Shown here: piece by piece, positions 48,126 to 57,286 of the stretch | How positions within the stretch are numbered: the first letter of the stretch is position 1 | Layout: the number at the start of each line of letters is the position of its first letter | NCBI GenBank assembly: GCA_033344795.1 | Contig: JAWPMS010000001.1 | Coordinates: 3,782,001 to 3,846,000, forward strand | From: SHLQ01 sp033344795 | GTDB taxonomy: Bacteria; Actinomycetota; Acidimicrobiia; Acidimicrobiales; SHLQ01 | Direction: 5' to 3' | DNA: 64,000 bases | Made by a program: the position numbers and the translations under genes | Notes under the pieces: generated by a model | The model's database searches: none | What the model was told of the DNA's origin: nothing | The model's input: the letters and a program-made list of their open reading frames with translations, nothing else

Positions 48126-49481
48126 ATGTGCTCCCGAGCAATCGTGTGGTTCCGAAATGACCTTCGCCTCGAAGCAAATCCGGCATGGAGCGCAGCGACG
48201 GCCGAACATGATGAGGTAGTGCCGCTCGTCGTGGTTGACACCGGTCTACTTGCGCGGGTGGGTCCATTTCGCCGTGCCCAGTGGATTGCAAACGTGTCTT
48301 GCCTTGCCGATGAGTTTGCCGCCCAAGGCGGCGCGCTGACGATTCTCGAAGGACCTCCGCAACGCGAGATCTCCGCTCTCTGCACCGACGTCGATGCCAT
48401 CTATTTCAACGAAGCCACAACGAGGTGGGGTCGGGATCGAGACGCTCGCGTCGTCGCAGCTGCTGATGTAGAAGCACGAACGTCATGGGGCACGCTCGTC
48501 TCTGCTCCCGGGTCGATTCTCACCGCAAAGGGAACACTCTCACGAGTGTTCACGCCGTTCTCGAAAACCTGGTCCAGAGCGGAACTGCCAGTCCTCCCCG
48601 CAGGCGGGAACGCGGAGATCATTTCGGCGGGACGACCGTGGCGTGTCCCGCATGCCGACGCTCCACCGCACGAAGCAGGCAACGAAGGTGCTCACGCCGC
48701 CCTCGCACGCTGGCTCGACGGCGTCGACGACTACGAACACACGAGAGATCTTCCCGCGATACCCGGCACGTCAGAACTGTCGAGCCATCTTCGGTTCGGA
48801 ACCATCTCGCCGCGTACGGTGCTTGACATCGTCGGCACATCCAGCCCGGGTCGGGCTGCCTTTGTTCGACAGCTCGCCTGGAGGGACTGGTACGCCCATC
48901 TGCTCGTCGAGAATCCCACGATGATCGAGGCGGCCGTTCGCCCCGAGTACGACAAGATCGCGTGGCGCGACGACGCTGCTGACCTCGCTGCATGGCAGTC
49001 GGGCAGCACGGGCTATCCAATCGTCGATGCGGGTATGCGGCAGCTCATTGCACTGGGCTGGATGCACAATCGAGTACGAATGATCACCGGGTCGTTTCTC
49101 GTCAAGGATCTCCTGATCGATTGGCGCGAGGGCGAACGGTGGTTCCGGCATCTCCTCGTCGACGGTGAGCCGTCGCAGAACGCCGGCAACTGGCAGTGGG
49201 TCGCAGGCACCGGCACCGACGCGGCACCCTATTTCCGAATCTTCAACCCCGTAACGCAGAGTCGCCGGTTCGATCCGGCAGGCGACTACATCAGGCGTTG
49301 GGTCCCAGAGCTGCGCGGTCTGAGTGCCAAGCAGATCCATGCCCCATGGGAGGTCGCGCCCCTCGATCTCGCCGCAGCGGGGGTGGTGCTCGACGACACC
49401 TACCCGGCGCCCATCGTCGACCACGCCTTCGCCCGAGACCGAACGCTCAATGCGTACAAATCCGCACTCGGCAAAATCTGA
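48126..49481 (+). CDS. phr: Deoxyribodipyrimidine photolyase (CPD class I type)
   Basis: A 451-aa protein. N-terminal antenna domain (IVWFRNDLRLEANPAWSAA), then the FAD domain: SSHLRFGTISPRTVL, FVRQLAWRDWYAHLL, TGYPIVDAGMRQLIALGWMHNRVRMITGSFLVKDLLIDWREGERWF, and GNWQWVAGTGTDAAPYFRIFNPVTQSRRFDP. The tryptophans of the electron-transfer chain are present. It repairs UV dimers with light, consistent with a surface-water or soil organism. Confidence 0.94.
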   Translation: MCSRAIVWFRNDLRLEANPAWSAATAEHDEVVPLVVVDTGLLARVGPFRRAQWIANVSCLADEFAAQGGALTILEGPPQREISALCTDVDAIYFNEATTRWGRDRDARVVAAADVEARTSWGTLVSAPGSILTAKGTLSRVFTPFSKTWSRAELPVLPAGGNAEIISAGRPWRVPHADAPPHEAGNEGAHAALARWLDGVDDYEHTRDLPAIPGTSELSSHLRFGTISPRTVLDIVGTSSPGRAAFVRQLAWRDWYAHLLVENPTMIEAAVRPEYDKIAWRDDAADLAAWQSGSTGYPIVDAGMRQLIALGWMHNRVRMITGSFLVKDLLIDWREGERWFRHLLVDGEPSQNAGNWQWVAGTGTDAAPYFRIFNPVTQSRRFDPAGDYIRRWVPELRGLSAKQIHAPWEVAPLDLAAAGVVLDDTYPAPIVDHAFARDRTLNAYKSALGKI

Positions 49482-49521
49482 GTCGAGGCTGCGAGGATGT
49501 CGGCCTGGATCGACGAACGGC

Positions 49522-51711
49522 TCAGACCCGTTCCAACAACGGCCGGGGGTCGACCTTGGCCTTGACGTTTTGCGTTCGCGATCGCGTCTCGTTGAGCTGT
49601 CGATCGAAGAGATCGACCTCCTCCCACACAGCATCGGCCGCAGCCGGTGCGGGCGCATCGGGAGAATAGATCGTCGTCGTGACATAGGGAGCCAGCGCCG
49701 ACAGAGAAGAGGAGGCGTGCACGCCGAGCTGCCTGCGACTCACCGCCACGATCTCCTTGATCGTCATGTCTGGTCGAATGTCCACGCCCGCTTCGAGCAG
49801 TCGATCCTTCGACTCCTGCCAGCCTGCAAGCACACGTTCGGTTGGATCGTCCAGGTTCTGGCGGTACCTGCGGCGCACCAACTTCGCGATCGCAACCATG
49901 ATGAGCAACATCATGGGAAACACGACCAAGAACAGACCGCTTGCGACGAGAACACGAACCGTGGTGCCCGCGCCAGCGTCGTCTTCATCGAGTTCGCTGT
50001 CTTCCTCTGGGTCATCCCGCTGCGGCTGAGGGCCCGAGGCGGTTGCGGTTCCTTCGGGGATCTGAGTGGCCTCGTCCGTATCGGCCGCCGCCTCTCCGCT
50101 CACGAAAGGCACCGGGTCAAACGCAACCCAGCCGATCCCCTCGAAGAGGACCTCTGGCCAAGCGTCGTAGTCCTCCGACGTGACCGTGTCCAAGAACACC
50201 AGGGTTGAGTCCTCGTTCTGCTCGGCGATTCGATACCCAACGGTGATTCGGGTCGGGAAAGCCTGAAGACGAGCTGCGATCGCAAACGCGGAGACGAACT
50301 GATCGCGATAACCCTCCCCTTCGACCAAGAACTCCTCGACGCGTCCCAGCGCCGTTCCGGAGGGCTCCTCGACGACAAGGGTGAAGTTGTCGCGCAGGAG
50401 CTCCTCGAGGGACAACAACCGTTCGTAGTCCGACGTTCCTTCGACCTGGGAGACAAGCTCGTTGAGGGCCGAGTCTTCGATCAGCGGAGGTGTGGTGTAG
50501 CGAGGGTCGGTACGGTCAACCACCGCTGCGAGCAGCTGCTCATTCGTCGGTGCAGCGATTCGCGAGACCACGGTGTATGTGCGGTTCTCCTCGTCGCTCC
50601 TGTTGAGGAGGCTGCCCGACACCTCGTCGTACCAGACATCGTCGGCTTCAATCCTGCTGACGGGTTGGGCTGCCGGAATCCATGGTGCAGTGTCGTCGAG
50701 GATCTCGACGACCTGTTGCACACGAATCGTCTCGACGGTGACGTCGATGCTTGGCGCGATGTCGGTGGACGTCGCGCTGTAGGTCGAACTCGTGGTCCAG
50801 TTCGCGCCGTCATAGGTCTCGAGTGACACCAATCCCATTCGATTGAAGAAGGCCGCCGATGGTGGCGCGGGAAGTTCGAGCAGGAACGCTCGGTTCGATG
50901 CCTCGCGTTGTGACTTCAGTTGTGCGAGCGGATTGATCGCCGATGCGGACTGCACCTCTTCACTCCGAAGGCGACGGGGGTCGAACGGTTCGTCTGCGGA
51001 GGGCAAGATCAAGGCCAGAAGCGGCGCGAGAAACGCCAACGCGAGGAGCACGGGCGCTCCGGCGATCAGCCGCTCGCTCAGCATCCGTTCGCCCACGAAC
51101 TCCGTCACGCGGTCTTTGGCAGGGCCGGTGAGGGTCGCTTGTGGAACAGCCCGGACAAGAGCCAGCAGCATGGCCGATCCGACCAGGGCCACGATCAACA
51201 GATATGCGGCGACACCGTTGGGCGCCGCGAGGGGAAGTGAAACTGCGGCAAAGAGCACGGGTGGTACGACGGGCAGAGCGCTTCGTTCAGATCTGGTGAC
51301 GAGGCTCCCGGTGAGGGATCCTGCGAGCCAGCCCAGGACGGTGACGAAACCGAGCGGCTCGGCGACGTCGGTGTCGAGCGGCAACGTGTTCTCGAGCGCA
51401 TTGCGCCAGCCATCGATCGTGGAGCCGTACAGTGCCGAACCGATATCCCCCGGACCGCCGAAACTGGTCGCCGGAAGGATGACGGCGAGCACGACGAACA
51501 GCACGCCCACGACCCCCAGGGCCAACGCCCGGAACGAACGCCCCATACCCGTGCGCGCCAACGCAACCGATAGCGCACCAGCGAGGAGAACCGATCCAAT
51601 GATCGGACCGACCCAGCCTGGCCCACCAAAGACGCGACCGTAGAACAGCGCCGAGACCGTCAGAAGAAGACCTGCAGCCGAAACCTGCCCGAGAAAGACT
51701 TGTTGCCGCAT
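49522..51711 (-). CDS. TgpA-like membrane protein with inactive transglutaminase domain
   Basis: A 729-aa protein. About eight N-terminal membrane segments, an extracytoplasmic region with a transglutaminase-like fold, one more TM near 610-630 (VLVASGLFLVVFPMMLLIMVAIAKLV) and a cytoplasmic C-terminus. The Cys motif GY-C-x-QFA is replaced by GYRDQFVSAFA (Arg469), and the His of HAWPEV by Asp516 (DYDAWPEV). Only the last acidic residue (WVAFDPVP) remains. The family normally forms a cluster with DUF58 and MoxR, as here, so the domain probably has a binding role. The ATG overlaps the DUF58 stop. Confidence 0.85.
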   Translation of the reverse strand: MRQQVFLGQVSAAGLLLTVSALFYGRVFGGPGWVGPIIGSVLLAGALSVALARTGMGRSFRALALGVVGVLFVVLAVILPATSFGGPGDIGSALYGSTIDGWRNALENTLPLDTDVAEPLGFVTVLGWLAGSLTGSLVTRSERSALPVVPPVLFAAVSLPLAAPNGVAAYLLIVALVGSAMLLALVRAVPQATLTGPAKDRVTEFVGERMLSERLIAGAPVLLALAFLAPLLALILPSADEPFDPRRLRSEEVQSASAINPLAQLKSQREASNRAFLLELPAPPSAAFFNRMGLVSLETYDGANWTTSSTYSATSTDIAPSIDVTVETIRVQQVVEILDDTAPWIPAAQPVSRIEADDVWYDEVSGSLLNRSDEENRTYTVVSRIAAPTNEQLLAAVVDRTDPRYTTPPLIEDSALNELVSQVEGTSDYERLLSLEELLRDNFTLVVEEPSGTALGRVEEFLVEGEGYRDQFVSAFAIAARLQAFPTRITVGYRIAEQNEDSTLVFLDTVTSEDYDAWPEVLFEGIGWVAFDPVPFVSGEAAADTDEATQIPEGTATASGPQPQRDDPEEDSELDEDDAGAGTTVRVLVASGLFLVVFPMMLLIMVAIAKLVRRRYRQNLDDPTERVLAGWQESKDRLLEAGVDIRPDMTIKEIVAVSRRQLGVHASSSLSALAPYVTTTIYSPDAPAPAAADAVWEEVDLFDRQLNETRSRTQNVKAKVDPRPLLERV

Positions 51712-52847
51712 CAGCGTCTCGTCACCTGGTTCCACGCACGTGCGAACTCTTCACTCGAGGAGGAGGTCAGCACCGTTGCGTCGGCGATTCCGTGATCCCA
51801 ATCGTTCGACCCTGTGGTGAATTGGGCCACCGTCATGACTTCGAAACGTTCTCTGAATCGGCTGACCATGGCCAGCTCCTCCACAGAGATCCCGCCGGTG
51901 ATCAACGCCATTGAGACGCCACCAAGATCGGACCGGATGTCCTCGAGGGTGTCGGTCACGCTTCCACGGAACGACAATCCAATCTCTGCCATCCGATCCA
52001 TGATCGTCGGAGCCGGCATGAGATTGCTGAGTTCGAGGCCGTCCGTCGTCAGCAGGCGGAACTCAAAGCCGCGAGTCATCGATGCCATCATGATCGAGGT
52101 TGCGGCACGAACGGCGTCCTCGAAGGACTCCGCGGTGTATACCGACGCTCGGGTATCCAGCAGGACCAGAGATCGTGGTTGATGGGTGTCCACGTTGTGA
52201 CGAACCATCAACTTGCCGGTTCGTGCGGACGAACGCCAGTGGATCTGGCGAAGATCGTCGCCTCGCACGTAGTCGCGCAGCGTATGGAACGTCACGCCAC
52301 CTTCGAGCGCTTCCCCCGACTCCGGGCCCTCGAGATCTCGCGCCACGCCGCGTGGGAACGGTTCCAACCGATGGACGAGTGGATGGACCCACAGGTTCGT
52401 GATGCCCTCATCGGGTTCACCAGACCGCACGAGGCCAAATGGGTCAGCCCTGGTCACATCGAGCGGGCCGACACGAAAGACCCCGCGCGAATCGGTCGGG
52501 AGGGGCGTCGTGATCAACGCCGACTCGTTTGGTTCCAAGGCGGGAACCTCGATCGGCAACTGTTCATCGCCGAACTGTTCGAGCGCCAGCCCGCCCGATG
52601 TCCTTCGCCGACCGGTGTTCGTGATCGTCAGATGGGACTGTGCTGGGCGCCCAACGCGGACACGCTGCGGAACGACCGTGCGGTTTGCCTCGACTCGAGG
52701 GCGCCGAACGATCCAGAGTCGACCGATCACCACCGCAAACAAGAACGCGACCCCGAGCGCGGCGAGCGTCTGATAGCCGAGCAAGAGCCCAGAGATCAGT
52801 GCCAGCACCCCCATGACGAGGAACGTCTTTCCTGCGTTGGTCAGCAA
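51711..52847 (-). CDS. DUF58-domain membrane protein
   Basis: A 378-aa protein. Two N-terminal membrane segments (FLVMGVLALISGLLLGYQTLAALGVAFLFAVVIG), a beta-rich part (LTITNTGRRRTSGGLALEQF, RGVFRVGPLDVTRADPFGLV) and the DUF58 core VTFHTLRDYVRGDDLRQIHWRSSARTGKLMVRHN, followed by a vWA-like region (RSLVLLDTRASVYTAESFEDAVRAATSIM). DUF58 proteins work with MoxR ATPases. The first codon is a TTG; a later ATG would remove 12 residues. Confidence 0.88.
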   Translation of the reverse strand: MLTNAGKTFLVMGVLALISGLLLGYQTLAALGVAFLFAVVIGRLWIVRRPRVEANRTVVPQRVRVGRPAQSHLTITNTGRRRTSGGLALEQFGDEQLPIEVPALEPNESALITTPLPTDSRGVFRVGPLDVTRADPFGLVRSGEPDEGITNLWVHPLVHRLEPFPRGVARDLEGPESGEALEGGVTFHTLRDYVRGDDLRQIHWRSSARTGKLMVRHNVDTHQPRSLVLLDTRASVYTAESFEDAVRAATSIMMASMTRGFEFRLLTTDGLELSNLMPAPTIMDRMAEIGLSFRGSVTDTLEDIRSDLGGVSMALITGGISVEELAMVSRFRERFEVMTVAQFTTGSNDWDHGIADATVLTSSSSEEFARAWNQVTRR

Positions 52848-52866
52848 GTCAATTCAGCGCCCTGGA

Positions 52867-53856
52867 TCAGCGCTCTACGCGCTCTTTCGGTGTCGGAATC
52901 TCCTGGAGGACAGCGCGAAGAAGCTCCAGGCTGTCGATTCCTTCGAACTCCGCCTCTGGCTTGAGCAGCATGCGGTGGGCCAACACCGACTCGGTCAGGT
53001 CCTTGACGTCGTCTGCCGTGACGAATGGTCGGCCGTTCGCTGCAGCGAGAGCACGCGCGGTACGGCCAAGTGCAATGGAACCGCGAGGACTCACGCCGAT
53101 GCGAAGCTCGGGAAGTTCACGTGTCGCCCGCACGATCGAAACGATGTACTGACGGACCGCGGGAGAGATGTAGATCGTGTCGGCGACGCGAGCCATCTGG
53201 CGGACTTCTTCGGTCGAGAGCACCGGTTCGACGTCGACCCGGGTACGACCTGCCGGTGCGCTGTCGATGATGTCGATCTCCGCGACCGCCGAGGGATAGC
53301 CGAGCGAAAGGCGCATCATGAAACGATCGATCTGCGCCTCGGGAAGGGCGTACGTGCCATCGTGTTCGATCGGGTTCATCGTGGCGACCACGAGGAACGG
53401 GTTCGGCACCGGACGAGGCACGCCATCAACCGTGACTTGGTACTCCTCCATGACCTCGAGCAACGACGATTGGGTCTTGGGGGACGCACGGTTGATCTCG
53501 TCTGCCAACACGACGTTTGCGAACACCGCACCGGGATGGAACTCGAACTCGCTGTTCGATTGATTGAAGATCTGCACACCTGTGACATCGCTCGGCAAGA
53601 GATCTGGGGTGAACTGAATTCGGGTCAACGTGCCGTCGATCGACTCCGCGAGCGCTCGAGCGAGTGAGGTCTTCCCGGTTCCCGGTACGTCCTCGATGAG
53701 CAGGTGCCCCTGCGCCAACATGCAAAGAAAGGCGAGCCGAATTTCGCGGGTCTTGCCGTGAATGACCCTCTCGACATTGTTCACTAGCTGCTGGAAGCGG
53801 TCGGCGTAGGTGCGAACCTCGAGCTCGAGGTCTTCTACGGCATTCGTTGTACTCAC
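52867..53856 (-). CDS. MoxR-family AAA+ ATPase
   Basis: A 329-aa protein: Walker A VPGTGKTSLARAL (about 60-70), Walker B VVLADEINRASPKTQSSLLEVMEEYQVTVDG, sensor LVVATMNPIEHDGTYALPEAQIDRFMM, and VSPRGSIALGRTARALAAANGRPFVTADDV at the C-terminus. MoxR enzymes act as chaperones for vWA/DUF58 partners. The GTG at 53856 has GGAGAG upstream; a TTG 12 codons earlier is possible. It leads the moxR-DUF58-TgpA operon. Confidence 0.93.
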   Translation of the reverse strand: MSTTNAVEDLELEVRTYADRFQQLVNNVERVIHGKTREIRLAFLCMLAQGHLLIEDVPGTGKTSLARALAESIDGTLTRIQFTPDLLPSDVTGVQIFNQSNSEFEFHPGAVFANVVLADEINRASPKTQSSLLEVMEEYQVTVDGVPRPVPNPFLVVATMNPIEHDGTYALPEAQIDRFMMRLSLGYPSAVAEIDIIDSAPAGRTRVDVEPVLSTEEVRQMARVADTIYISPAVRQYIVSIVRATRELPELRIGVSPRGSIALGRTARALAAANGRPFVTADDVKDLTESVLAHRMLLKPEAEFEGIDSLELLRAVLQEIPTPKERVER

Positions 53857-53966
53857 GTGGGGGCTCTCCGCTCTGGGACGTTCTAGAGTCAATTCTGCCG
53901 CGCGAACCGCCGCGCGTCACTTCGCGAGGGTATCGCTCCTTCGTCTCTTCTGGGAGGGCCATTCCG

Positions 53967-54755
53967 ATCAGCCGCCGCCGACTCGATGCCGAACTGGTCG
54001 CACGGGGTATGGCGACCTCGCGACAGCACGCCACAGACCTCATCAGCAGCCGTCGGGTCACCGTCGGTGGGGCACCCGCGCACAAAGCCACTCGTCAGGT
54101 CTCCCCCTCCGAGGCCATCGTCGTCAGCGGTCCACCACCCAGATACGTCGGGAGGGGAGGTCAGAAGCTCGAAGGAGCGCTCGAAACGTTCTCCGTCGAC
54201 GTCACCGACCGCCACTGTCTCGACGCGGGTTCATCGACCGGCGGTTTCACCGACTGTCTTCTGCAAAAAGGCGCTGCATCGGTCGTCGCCGTCGACGTGG
54301 GGACAAATCAGCTGCACGAGCGGCTTCGCGCCAACGGTCGGGTCATCTCGATGGAGAACTGTGACATTCGAAGCATTTCACGCGAGACGTTTCGTGATGA
54401 TCCGGATCGAGCGAGCGGGTTCGGCATGGTCGTGGCCGACCTGTCGTTCATCTCCACCCGATCCCTCTTACCAACGCTCGGAGCGCTGCTGCACCGAGAT
54501 GGCGATGCCGTCGTGCTCGTGAAACCACAGTTCGAAGCGGGACGACAGGAAGTGAGCAAAGGCCGCGGGATCATCCGTGACCCGGACATCTGGACCCGCG
54601 TCCTGCACGAGTTCATCGATACCGCCCAGCGTTCAAACCTCGTGGTGGTCGATTTGGCGATCTCTCCGATCACCGGTGGGAAAGGAAACGTCGAGTTCCT
54701 CGCACATCTACGAACCGGCGACATACTTGAACCAAACGTCGAGAGGAACTGTTGA
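53967..54755 (+). CDS. tlyA: TlyA-family rRNA 2'-O-methyltransferase with apparent ATC start
   Basis: A protein of about 262 aa. The S4 domain begins at once (SRRRLDAELVARGMATSRQHATDLISSRRVTVGG), then the FtsJ-like methyltransferase domain with the SAM motif CLDAGSSTGGFTDCLLQKGA, the VADLSFIS segment, VKPQFEAGRQEVSKGRGIIRD and ITGGKGNVEFL. TlyA methylates 16S and 23S rRNA. No ATG or GTG exists at the expected place: GGGAGGG stands 8 bases before an ATC, and the family alignment starts exactly there. The only other start is a TTG at 53847 inside the moxR 5' region. The stop overlaps nadK (TGATG). Confidence 0.85.
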   Translation: MSRRRLDAELVARGMATSRQHATDLISSRRVTVGGAPAHKATRQVSPSEAIVVSGPPPRYVGRGGQKLEGALETFSVDVTDRHCLDAGSSTGGFTDCLLQKGAASVVAVDVGTNQLHERLRANGRVISMENCDIRSISRETFRDDPDRASGFGMVVADLSFISTRSLLPTLGALLHRDGDAVVLVKPQFEAGRQEVSKGRGIIRDPDIWTRVLHEFIDTAQRSNLVVVDLAISPITGGKGNVEFLAHLRTGDILEPNVERNC

Positions 54756-55591
54756 TGGCACGAATTGGTGTGGTGCTGCATGGCGCTGACCCGGACGCGC
54801 AGCACCAGGCAGGGGCGCTGGCGGCCAAACTCGTCGAACATGGACACACGGTGGTTGCACCGAGCGGAGATTCCGATCACATCGACGGGATCGAGCTCGT
54901 CGACGTCTCGGTGTTCTCCGACGAGCTCGATCTTGCCGTGAGCCTGGGCGGTGACGGCACCATGCTCAGAACCGTCGCCCTTCTCGCTGGGGCGAAGGTG
55001 GACATTCTCGGCGTCAACTTCGGTGATCTGGGATATCTGACCGTCATCGAACCACACGAGCTCGACGACGCAGTAGAGCGTTGCCTTGCCGGCCGACACG
55101 ACATCGAGGAGCGAATGCTCGTTGCAGGGACCATCGATGGCGCCACGATGCATGCGTTGAACGACATCGTGGTCGAACGCAGCCCCGGCCAAACGACCGT
55201 GCGCATCGGCGTCACCATCGATGGCAAGAGATTCACCTCATATCCAGCCGACGGCTTGATCGTGTCGACGCCGACGGGAAGCACGGCCTACGCCTTGTCG
55301 GCTCGTGGCCCGATCGTGTTCCCCACCCATTCCGCGCTTCAGATCACACCCGTGTCGCCGCACATGTTGTTTGATCGCAGCCTGGTCTTGGGCCCCGACT
55401 CCGTGGTGGAACTCACCATCGAGGGTCACCGTGCAGCAGTCGTGTCAGTGGACGGGAATACGATGGTGTCCATGGAACCTGGCGAGACGATCACGTGCAC
55501 GCGGTCACCCCACGTTGCGCGGCTCGTCACGTTCGACATCCGAGACAACCTCGCGGTGCTGAAGTCGAAACTGGGCATCGCCGACCGCTGA
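54755..55591 (+). CDS. nadK: NAD kinase
   Basis: A 278-aa protein. The GGDGT motif is in AVSLGGDGTMLRTV (about 68-75), NFGDLGYL replaces the usual NxGxLGFL, ALNDIVVERSPG is the second NAD motif, and DGLIVSTPTGSTAYALSARGP is the signature. It phosphorylates NAD to NADP with ATP or polyphosphate. It is coupled to tlyA, with recN following, the conserved order of Gram-positive bacteria. Confidence 0.96.
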   Translation: MARIGVVLHGADPDAQHQAGALAAKLVEHGHTVVAPSGDSDHIDGIELVDVSVFSDELDLAVSLGGDGTMLRTVALLAGAKVDILGVNFGDLGYLTVIEPHELDDAVERCLAGRHDIEERMLVAGTIDGATMHALNDIVVERSPGQTTVRIGVTIDGKRFTSYPADGLIVSTPTGSTAYALSARGPIVFPTHSALQITPVSPHMLFDRSLVLGPDSVVELTIEGHRAAVVSVDGNTMVSMEPGETITCTRSPHVARLVTFDIRDNLAVLKSKLGIADR

Positions 55592-55613
55592 ACCCTGAGA
55601 GACCACCCACAAC

Positions 55614-57200
55614 ATGCTCGAAGAACTTCGCATTCAGAACCTCGGTGTGATCGAGGAACTGTCGCTCGTCCTCCCGCCCGGTTCCATCGCGGTCACGGGT
55701 GAAACCGGCGCGGGCAAGACGATGGTCGTCGGAGCCATCCAGCTCTTGATGGGCGGCCGAGCGGACCCCGACATGGTCAGAATCGGGGCCCCAGAAGCCG
55801 TCGTCGAAGGTCGTTTCATCGATTCCGACGGCGCCGAGTTCGTCGTCCGTCGTGTCATTCCCTCCGATGGCCGGTCACGCGCCTATCTCGATGGTTCGCT
55901 CGCGACCGCCACCGTCCTCTCTGAACAGATTGGACCGCTCATCGACCTACACGGGCAACATGCGCAGCAGTCGCTTCTTCGACCGTCGACCCAACGCGAC
56001 GCGCTCGACCGATTCGCGGGAATCGACCGGACACCTCTACGTGAGGCGCGAGCCGACCTCGCCGCCATCGACGCGGCGCTCGCTGATCTCGGCGGCGACA
56101 GCACCGAGCGCGCCCGTCAGATCGATCTCCTTCGTTACCAGCTCGACGAGGTCGCTGCGGCGGCGATCAGCGATCCCGCCGAAGACGTCACGCTGCAAGA
56201 GACCGAAGCTCGGCTCGCAACGGCGTTCGACGACGAGATTGCCGCCGGCCGAGCCGCGGACCTGTTGGGCAGCGACGGTGCGGCTGCTGAAGCACTCGGC
56301 GAAGCAGCATCATTGTTGGCTACGTCGCAGGTATTCGCCGACGCAGCCACACGTTTGCAGGGACTGCAAGACGAGCTCGTGGATCTCGCGAGCGAGTTGC
56401 GCACCATCCAAGAGAACACCGTCGATGACCCCGAGGCTCGGCACCAGGTACGCGAGCGTCTGCAGATGTTGGTCGAATTGCGTCGCAAATACGGCCCCAC
56501 ATTGGCTGACGTTATGGAATACGGCGACGAGCTGCAGGCCCGCCTCGACGAACTCGAGTCTCATGACGAGCAGGTGCAGTCGCTCACCGAACGTCGCGCC
56601 AGAGCTCTCAAAACACTTGCCGATGTGTCGAACAAAACGCTCGAACTGCGGTGTGGCGCTACGGCTGCTCTCGCCCGCGCTGTCGAGTCCGAGCTCGCGA
56701 AGCTCGCGATGCCGCAAGCGACCGTGGAGGTCTCGGTCGAAGGCGAGGCCGGCGACGACGTCTCTATTCTCTTGGCTCCGAACCCCGGCCTGCCGCTGCT
56801 GCCGGTCGGGAAGAACGCCTCGGGCGGCGAATTGAGTCGCACCATGCTTGCGCTGCGCCTCGTTCTCAGCGGCGGTCCACCGATCAAAGTCTTCGATGAG
56901 GTCGACGCGGGTATCGGCGGTGAGACCGCTCGGTCGGTCGGGGACGCGCTTGCCTCGCTTGGGGTCTCCGGTCAGGTGTTCGTCGTCACGCACCTCGCGC
57001 AGGTCGCTTCGTGCGCCGACTCACACGTGCTGATCGACAAGTCCACGGCGAAGGGATCGACGTCTTCGCAAGCGCGGGTACTGAGTGCTGATGAGCGAGT
57101 CACCGAGGTCGCCCGCATGTTGTCAGGTTCCCCGGATAGCAGCGCGGCGCATGAACACGCCGAGGAACTGCTGGCCACATCGGAGAGGTCATCGGCGTGA
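55614..57200 (+). CDS. recN: DNA repair protein RecN
   Basis: A 528-aa SMC-like protein: N-terminal MLEELRIQNLGVIEELSLVLPPGSIAVTGETGAGKTMVVGAIQLLMGGRA (Walker A GETGAGKT), central coiled coils, and the C-terminal ABC part with KNASGGELSRTMLALRLVLS (signature) and KVFDEVDAGIGGETARSVGDAL (Walker B), VFVVTHLAQVASCADSHVLI. It acts in double-strand break repair. Confidence 0.96.
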   Translation: MLEELRIQNLGVIEELSLVLPPGSIAVTGETGAGKTMVVGAIQLLMGGRADPDMVRIGAPEAVVEGRFIDSDGAEFVVRRVIPSDGRSRAYLDGSLATATVLSEQIGPLIDLHGQHAQQSLLRPSTQRDALDRFAGIDRTPLREARADLAAIDAALADLGGDSTERARQIDLLRYQLDEVAAAAISDPAEDVTLQETEARLATAFDDEIAAGRAADLLGSDGAAAEALGEAASLLATSQVFADAATRLQGLQDELVDLASELRTIQENTVDDPEARHQVRERLQMLVELRRKYGPTLADVMEYGDELQARLDELESHDEQVQSLTERRARALKTLADVSNKTLELRCGATAALARAVESELAKLAMPQATVEVSVEGEAGDDVSILLAPNPGLPLLPVGKNASGGELSRTMLALRLVLSGGPPIKVFDEVDAGIGGETARSVGDALASLGVSGQVFVVTHLAQVASCADSHVLIDKSTAKGSTSSQARVLSADERVTEVARMLSGSPDSSAAHEHAEELLATSERSSA

Positions 57201-57286
57201 ACGAACACCATCTCGCCCTCGAATTTCTTCGCTGTGCTGCCCAGTGTGCACACTCGCGCCCCATCAAGTCGATAAGGTGATCTCCC

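Noticed and set aside
49522..51711. Active protein-glutaminase/transglutaminase
   Set aside because: The catalytic Cys and His positions are Arg469 and Asp516.
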